Below, one piece after another: positions 58,689 through 64,000 of a stretch of DNA of 64,000 nucleotides. The position numbers and the translations under genes were made by a program. Where the stretch lies: contig CM070875.1 in the NCBI GenBank assembly GCA_036365515.1, positions 96,076,128 to 96,140,127 of the forward strand, written 5' to 3'. The notes under the pieces are model-generated. The model was not told where the DNA came from and made no database searches. It was given only the letters and a program-made list of their open reading frames with translations. The DNA comes from Torymus aiolomorphi. Its lineage: Eukaryota > Arthropoda > Insecta > Hymenoptera > Torymidae. Each line of letters opens with the position of its first letter. Within the stretch, counting starts at the first letter, position 1.

Positions 58689-60761
58689 ATGTATGAATTT
58701 GATGCAACTGACCAATGTTGCAACTGTTTCAAGCGAAATCTCAGTAAAATATCAGCTCAGATTAAGATCATTAATTCAGCTAGTGAAGTCAAAGCCGTTT
58801 GTGAGCAGTTAAATGTAGATAATGTTGACATTGGGTTTAAACTTTGCGATAAATGTAGAAGATTTGTTTTTTTTTTGGCACACGAAAAGTAGAACCTTCA
58901 ACCAATGATCAAAGTCAGCCAATGAGTTCTCAGTCAAGCTCGGAAATACCCAGCTCTCAGAGTTCAGGGAGCGTTTTTGAGGTAGTATTAAAACCACCTG
59001 TAGAAAAAAAAAACTTTCACCGAGTTGCCCCTCAGAAGAACTATGATTTCTCATACAGCATGTTGCATTTGTAAAAATAAAAATAACTTGACACGTGTAC
59101 CATTGACTGGAAGACAGCAATGTTACAAAGAAATGCAAATCTTTATTCCAAATGGCAATCGAGTTTGTACGGAGCATTTAATAAAAAAACGATTTTTTGA
59201 TGATGACCTGGAACTAATACAGATATACAGTAACACGAGTTTTTTAACTGCAGATGAAGTATGTTTATTTTTTTTTTAAATTCCAGATTTAGCCTCGGAA
59301 AAATTTTTAGATAAAATAAAATCATCAGAGCTTAGCGAAAAACAATTATTCTCTTTTACTGGTCTTTCAACTGATCAATTGCAAGAGCTGAGAAAATTAT
59401 TAGTTTTCATGAAATCTTGGGATTCTAGAGACGTCACACAAGCTCTGGTTATAGATTTATTTAAATTACGAACTGGATCGTCGAATATTTTTATTTCGTC
59501 TATTTTCGGAATAGAAAACGAAATAAGAGTTTCACATTTTTGTTAATCAGTAATTAATTCATTAGAAAAAGATGTCCTACTGCAATATTTTGGAGTAAAA
59601 AGTATTAAAAAAGAGGATATCATACGTGATCACACTTCCATATATGCAAAAAAACTGTTTAAATTAGCGAATGAGCTTGTTTTGGTTTTTGATGGAACTT
59701 ACTTACGTCAACAAAAAAGTACAAATAATGAATACCAACGAAAGTCATATTCAGGTCAGAAGAAATATCCTTTGGTCAAGCCATTCACTATTTGCACCAC
59801 AGACGGATTCGTTGTTGATGTCCCTGGTCCGTTTTTATCCACAGAAAATGATGCAAGCATCATGAAGAAAGTAATGGATGATTCAGATGGTATAAGAACT
59901 ATCATGAGAGAAGGTGATGTTTGCGTTGTAGATAGAGGTTTTAGGGATGTGATACCTTATTTAAAAAGTCTTGGCTTTAAGATTCTCATGGCTGCCTTAA
60001 AGGGAAATAGACCCAACTTGAGTACGACTGAATCGAATGAATCTCGTTACGTTACGAAATTGAGATGGCTTGTAGAGGCACTTCATGGTATTCTTGGTAA
60101 AAAGTATAAGCTTCTTCACCAGCAATTAGATAATAAACTTTTACCAAAAGCTGGTGCATATTGTAGAATTGCATGTTTTCTCAACAACGTTTTTGGTAAG
60201 CATTTAAATAGCGATAAAGCTGACGGTAGCTTACAAGGTATAATCATCGAAAGAATATTAAATTCTAATCAAAATGAAAATACTTTAGCATTAGAAGCTG
60301 AGACAGCCAGATGGTCTAGACGGCCCACTACTACGATTAAGCTAACATCTCAAGAAATCATTGACTTTCTGGAGATAACTGAAAGAGATCTCAAAATATT
60401 TTTTTCAGTTACCTATCAATTAGGTCAAGCCGTATGTTATTTGGCCGAGTTAAGGGGGTCGGACACCTTTAGAATGACGAAAAATCAATCTTTTTTTTAT
60501 TACATATTTTACTAAAAAAACACTTGTAGAATATGTCCCAATTAGTTTTAAAGCATTATCTATTTCTGTTTTAAGAATATACACAAAACACTGATAAAGC
60601 TTTTCATTTGTTTTTTGTTCAAATTAAAATTTTCCCCTTGTATACATAATTATATACTCATATATTATTTCTTTATTAAATTATTTTATGAAGCTAATGG
60701 CCATATCTACCAGTGAAAGGTGATTTTTTAAAAAATTAAAAAATAAAAAGCACCATAATCT

Positions 60762-60800
60762 TCGACGTTTCGGAGACTTTATTCATATCTCCCTCTTCAG
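60762..60800 (-). ncRNA. Hammerhead ribozyme core 3' of Penelope ORF
   Basis: On the minus strand CTGAAGA, a stem II of GGGAGAT with AGTCTCC, then GAAACGTCGAAG. It lies downstream of the GIY-YIG domain on the same strand, the same arrangement as unit C. Confidence 0.7.
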
Positions 60801-61194
60801 AAATCTATAATTAATAATTTAAGAAATTTAACACACTGTTTTTTTATAAAACAAATATACGACGACTTACAATCCTTAATTACATATCGTAATGTCAAGT
60901 AGTTTATGCGGGCAACAATCCGCTCGTCAGTGATTTTAGAAAACAATTTTCTCGCTTTATATATTCAAGTAACATTTAAATGTGTAAGTGCGTATCTAAT
61001 TCACCACTACAACATAAACAATGAAAGAGTGGGAGAAAGGCAAACCGTAAGAGTCGAAGAGAGCGAAGAGAGGTACCAGGGCGACACGTATTGGCGAAAG
61101 TAACCCTAATAACCTTAGTCTCTATAATACAAGACTATGGATACTTCCATTATACATGCGTTCCTAGTAACCTTTTAGCTAACGTACATGGATG

Positions 61195-62325
61195 TTATAT
61201 TTCTTTAGAGACCAAAAATTCACAATTATTTATCAGAGTATTATATACATACGGTAGTCTACTAATTTCAAATTGTTTATTAATAAAGTTATTTTGTGTA
61301 TGAATAAATAGAGCTTCGGAGAATAATCTTTTTTCTTTATTGCTTTCGATATCTAGTATCTTTACGTTTTGAAAATTAATTGTCTGACTATTATCTTGTG
61401 TGTGAATAAATAATGATGAATTTTGATCTCTATCACAGTACTTTTTTTGATGTTCTTTTATTCTAACATTCAGACGCCTACTAGTCTGCCCTACGTATGA
61501 CGCGTTACAATTGTTACAATTTATCTTATAAACTACGTTTGCATTATTATATTTTACATTTTTGTCCTTACCTAATTTTATAATATTATTTAGTTTATTA
61601 ATCGTACGTAAAAATTACATTAGTGTTACATTTATTAAAAAAGTTTTTTATCGAACATTCCATTTCTTTGACAAATGGTAGAACAATAAATTTTTTCTTA
61701 TTTACATTATTGAAAATTAGTGTGGTATTCTGTGAAGTGTTATTATTAAATTTTATCTTTTTTAACCTTTTTTTAATATGATAATCTATTATGTCTTGTG
61801 GATAATCATTGTTTTTTAATAATAATTTTATGAACGAAATATTTTTTTCCTGAAAACTACTATGTGATAATTTTATTGCTCGATCAATTAAACAATAAAT
61901 AATAGCAATTTTATTACTTTGGGGATGGTGAGAATTGTAATTTAGATACCGGCCTGAAAAAGTTGGTTTTTTATACCAATTTGTAATAATATTTCTATGA
62001 TCATTTATAATAATTTCAATGTCTAAAAAACTTATACTATTGTTCTTGGGTTTTTCAACCGTAAATTGTAAATTCAAATCGTACGCATTAAATATCTTTA
62101 ACGTATTATCAATGTCATTCTTGTGTATACACAGTACAATATCATCCACATAACGATAATAAAATAGCGGTTTAAATTGTAATTTATTAATACAGTAAGA
62201 TTCTAAATCATCCATGACTATGTCTGACAGTATTGGACTTATTGGATTACCCATGGCTGATCCAAAAGTCTGTCTATAAAATTTTTCGTTAAATTGAAAG
62301 AAATTATTAACAGAAGAAATTATTA
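61195..62325 (-). pseudogene. Penelope-like RT catalytic half plus GIY-YIG domain
   Basis: Minus strand from about 62,325: FNEKFYRQTFGSAMGNPISP, then FYYRYVDDIVLCIH (catalytic YVDD), WYKKPTFSGRYLNYNSHHP (Penelope signature). The RT frame ends at 61,598. After a 1-nt shift near 61,605 the GIY-YIG domain follows: VVYKINCNNCNASYVGQTSR, then RIKEHQKKYC and a FSEALFIHTQ helix, stop at 61,195-61,197. Reverse transcription at nicked DNA is the role. The N-terminal RT part is present nearby but inverted (62,312-62,815). Confidence 0.88.
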
Positions 62326-62815
62326 ACAGAAAAGACAGAAATATTATTTTGTGATGAGAAATATTATGAAAAAATTAAAAAGAATCCGTTGCCTAGTCTT
62401 GAAAGAAAAACTAATGAGTTAATTAAATGGCTCAATAAAATAGATTTTATGGGTAATGAAAAAAAGTTTCTTCCAATTTTACAAAAATTTAACATATCAA
62501 AAGCATACGGATTAATCAAAATACATAAAACTGGTTTTCCAGTAAGACCTATAATTTCGACTGTAAATTCACCAACGTATTTTGTTCAAAGTTTTTTGCA
62601 AAATTCCTACAGAATAATCTTAAAACTCCTAAATCTCACATAGATAATAGTTTAAAATTAAAAGAAAAAATCGATAACTTGTATATTCCATTAGATCATG
62701 AGATCATAAGTTTCGATGTAATCAGTTTGTTTACGAATGTCCCAGAATATTTAGTTTGTAATGCTATCGAAAAAAGGTGGCATCAATTGTATAATAAAAT
62801 TAATGTAAAATTTTG
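62312..62815 (+). pseudogene. Inverted N-terminal RT segment of the same Penelope element
   Basis: Plus-strand frame from about 62,312: EILFCDEKYYEKIKKNP, then FNISKAYGLIKIHKTGFPVR and PIISTVNSPTYF (RT blocks 1-2), and after a frame change near 62,636 ISFDVISLFTNVPEYLVC (block with catalytic Asp). These precede the minus-strand portion in an intact Penelope RT, so the two halves lie head to head, consistent with a 5' inversion during insertion. Confidence 0.85.
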
Positions 62816-63144
62816 AGCTCTGCCGTCGACTCCAGATTCAAGAACTGCATATATTTTAATGGGAGAGGTCCTAAAATTTTGGTATTTTATATGTCTATTG
62901 ACTGAAGAGTTGTATGTATTCAATTTATTTGATTAAATAATTTGTTACGGTCAAAGATTGCTAAAAAATCTGAATTTCACTTAAATTTAAGATTTTTTAG
63001 CAATTTTTGACCGTAAAAAATTATTTAATCAAGTAAATTGGATACGTACAACTCTTTAGTCAATAGTCATATAAAATACCAAAATTTTAGGACCTCTCCC
63101 ATTAAAATATATGCAGTTTCTGAATCTGGAGTCGACGGCAGAGC
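62813..63144. repeat. About 330-bp palindrome at the Penelope 5' border
   Basis: Arms of about 155 bp starting GCTCTGCCGTCGACTCCAGA and returning to its complement, with a spacer of about 10 bp near 62,980. No coding. It separates the inverted RT piece from the right end of the TTAA insert. Confidence 0.88.
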
Positions 63145-63662
63145 AAAAATTTTGAAATGACCATATATTTGGTTAAAATCGATCAAAATTTTTTTTTTGG
63201 GTCTCATTTTATCATAAATTGAATATATTTTTAGGATATTACTTCTAAATATTTCTAATTATGAAAATTAATTTTTTTCAGGTATTTTATGAAGAAAATT
63301 GTAAAGGTGTCTGACCCCCTTAATGGATGATATTAACAATATCAATTTGGAATATATTAAGATCTAACCTAATATCATTAAAGTATTAATAAGGTCCAGG
63401 CACATTAACAGTGAGACTTACAAATGCTACATCGAATACAAACCTAACTCAATTGGATACAGCGGTATCCTACGCCATGCATGTGACTGTGCCAATGGAT
63501 TACGAACTGTAGAATCCTTGTTCTCACATTGCTGCAGTCATATATTATCTCAGTAATGCAAGATATAAGTCAAAAATTATTAGGCCAGCGTAAGTTCTTT
63601 CGGAATTATTTACTACTTCAGATATTGATCTTGTAATAGACGGAGATAGTGATCAGGATTAA

Positions 63663-64000
63663 AAATATTATTATAATTCAATATTAAAAATTATTACTCA
63701 TGTAATTTTGTCAAATAATACTTCAAAAAACAATTCTCACAAGAATAAAGGTCAAATATGGAATGGTAAATAATTATTTCATTGTTTTAATAAAAGCACA
63801 AAAATATTTATAACATTTTTATAATAATTAATTTCTGTTAGAAATATTTACTTATTTTTATTTATCTACAAATGAATTTGAATAGTTAACCCATTAAGTC
63901 CTGAATGGGCAAATTTTCACTAAAGTTTTCAACGCTTATATTTTATGTGAAAATGAATTGTAAAAAGTATATGAATAAGCGTATTCGATGTAAAATTTGA
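63663..64000. other. Transposase 3' flank, no gene
   Basis: AT-rich. TTAACCCATTAAGTCCTGAA at about 63,888 looks like the left tip of another TTAA MITE, but the window ends before a partner could be seen. Confidence 0.4.

Larger units (their letters stand above)
60454..63319. mobile_element. 2.87-kb TTAA-flanked insertion inside the transposase
   Basis: TTAA at 60,450-60,453 and 63,320-63,323. Inverted ends GGGGGTCGGACACCTTTA and GGGGGTCAGACACCTTTA (18 bp plus the TTAA). Removing one TTAA and the insert restores the transposase frame (AEL then MDDI). The piggyBac-like ends belong to a short carrier; the interior is filled by Penelope fragments and a palindrome. Confidence 0.88.
58689..63662 (+). 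pseudogene. ISL2EU-type Harbinger transposase, split by a TTAA insertion
   Basis: The N-terminus (58,689 on) has CCNC and CDKC zinc pairs, then a Ser-rich linker, then a treble-clef-like segment (CCICKNKN...CTEHL, near 59,060-59,180). The DDE core: GAT 59,691-59,693 in VFDGTYL, GAT 59,931-59,933 in VVDRGFRD (80 codons later), GAG 60,075-60,077 in RWLVEALHG (48 later). The frame stays open to 60,453, where a 2.87-kb TTAA-flanked element is inserted. Coding resumes at 63,324 (IRSRHINSETYKCYIEY, then CDCANGLRT and, after a 1-nt shift, CSHIAAVIYYLSNARY), ending TAA 63,660-63,662. Other lesions: TAA at about 59,543 and frame changes near the T- and A-runs at 58,868 and 59,005. The DDE plus Cys/His tail is characteristic of the PIF/Harbinger ISL2EU group. 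Confidence 0.78.

Overview
The window looks like intergenic, repeat-dominated nuclear DNA from an arthropod, most likely an insect. It is strongly AT-rich with long TA, CA/TG and homopolymer tracts. Spliceosomal (GT-AG) introns are recognisable. Every coding segment I can identify belongs to a transposable element or a transposon-like family. I see no convincing single-copy host gene, rRNA, tRNA or CRISPR. Assignment to an insect rests on the mix of families (OTU-carrying Helitron, ISL2EU-type Harbinger, DUF4817 mariner relative, Penelope-like elements, Jockey/I-group LINEs) and is inference.

Layout. 1-2.7 kb: short Helitron-type terminal copy, TA microsatellite, 28-bp minisatellite and one copy of an 842-bp repeat. 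2.7-15.9 kb: a large Helitron with a two-OTU, Rep and PIF1-helicase polyprotein (6.7-12.6 kb, several frameshifts and stops), then a five-exon RPA-like OB-fold gene (13.1-14.2 kb), the second copy of the 842-bp repeat and a hairpin-CTAG 3' end at 15,886. 15.9-18.6 kb: microsatellite-linked repeats, a TIR element full of AGGTCA half-sites, and a long imperfect hairpin. 19.3-22.5 kb (minus): a multi-exon, slightly decayed gene of a transposon-like family. 22.5-27.6 kb: degenerate GC-rich and AT-rich sequence with a possible LTR. 27.7-30.4 kb: a palindrome carrying hammerhead ribozyme cores, then a cluster of microsatellites each beside a conserved core repeat. 30.7-32.7 kb: a tandem satellite with YY1/Pho-like motifs. 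33.1-36.1 kb: Helitron-type and inverted-repeat units holding Penelope fragments. 36.2-41.4 kb: foldback element plus a nearly full-length LINE. 41.4-45.2 kb: TTAA MITEs and a 1.3-kb TIR element. 45.4-48.2 kb: a Ty3/gypsy element that has lost RT/RNase H. 48.2-52.6 kb: a second LINE interrupted by two further elements. 53.3 kb: mariner-like fragment. 54.8-57.1 kb: three MITEs. 58.7-63.7 kb: a Harbinger/ISL2EU transposase interrupted by a TTAA-flanked 2.9-kb insertion that itself contains a Penelope element with an internal inversion.

The most interesting items are the Helitron gene set (two OTU domains, Rep-Hel, spliced RPA), the five hammerhead-type cores tied to Penelope pieces, the core repeat that always abuts microsatellites, the YY1/Pho-motif satellite, the miRNA-like hairpin at 18.5 kb, and the nested 58.7-63.7 kb locus whose order of insertion can be read from its ORF.
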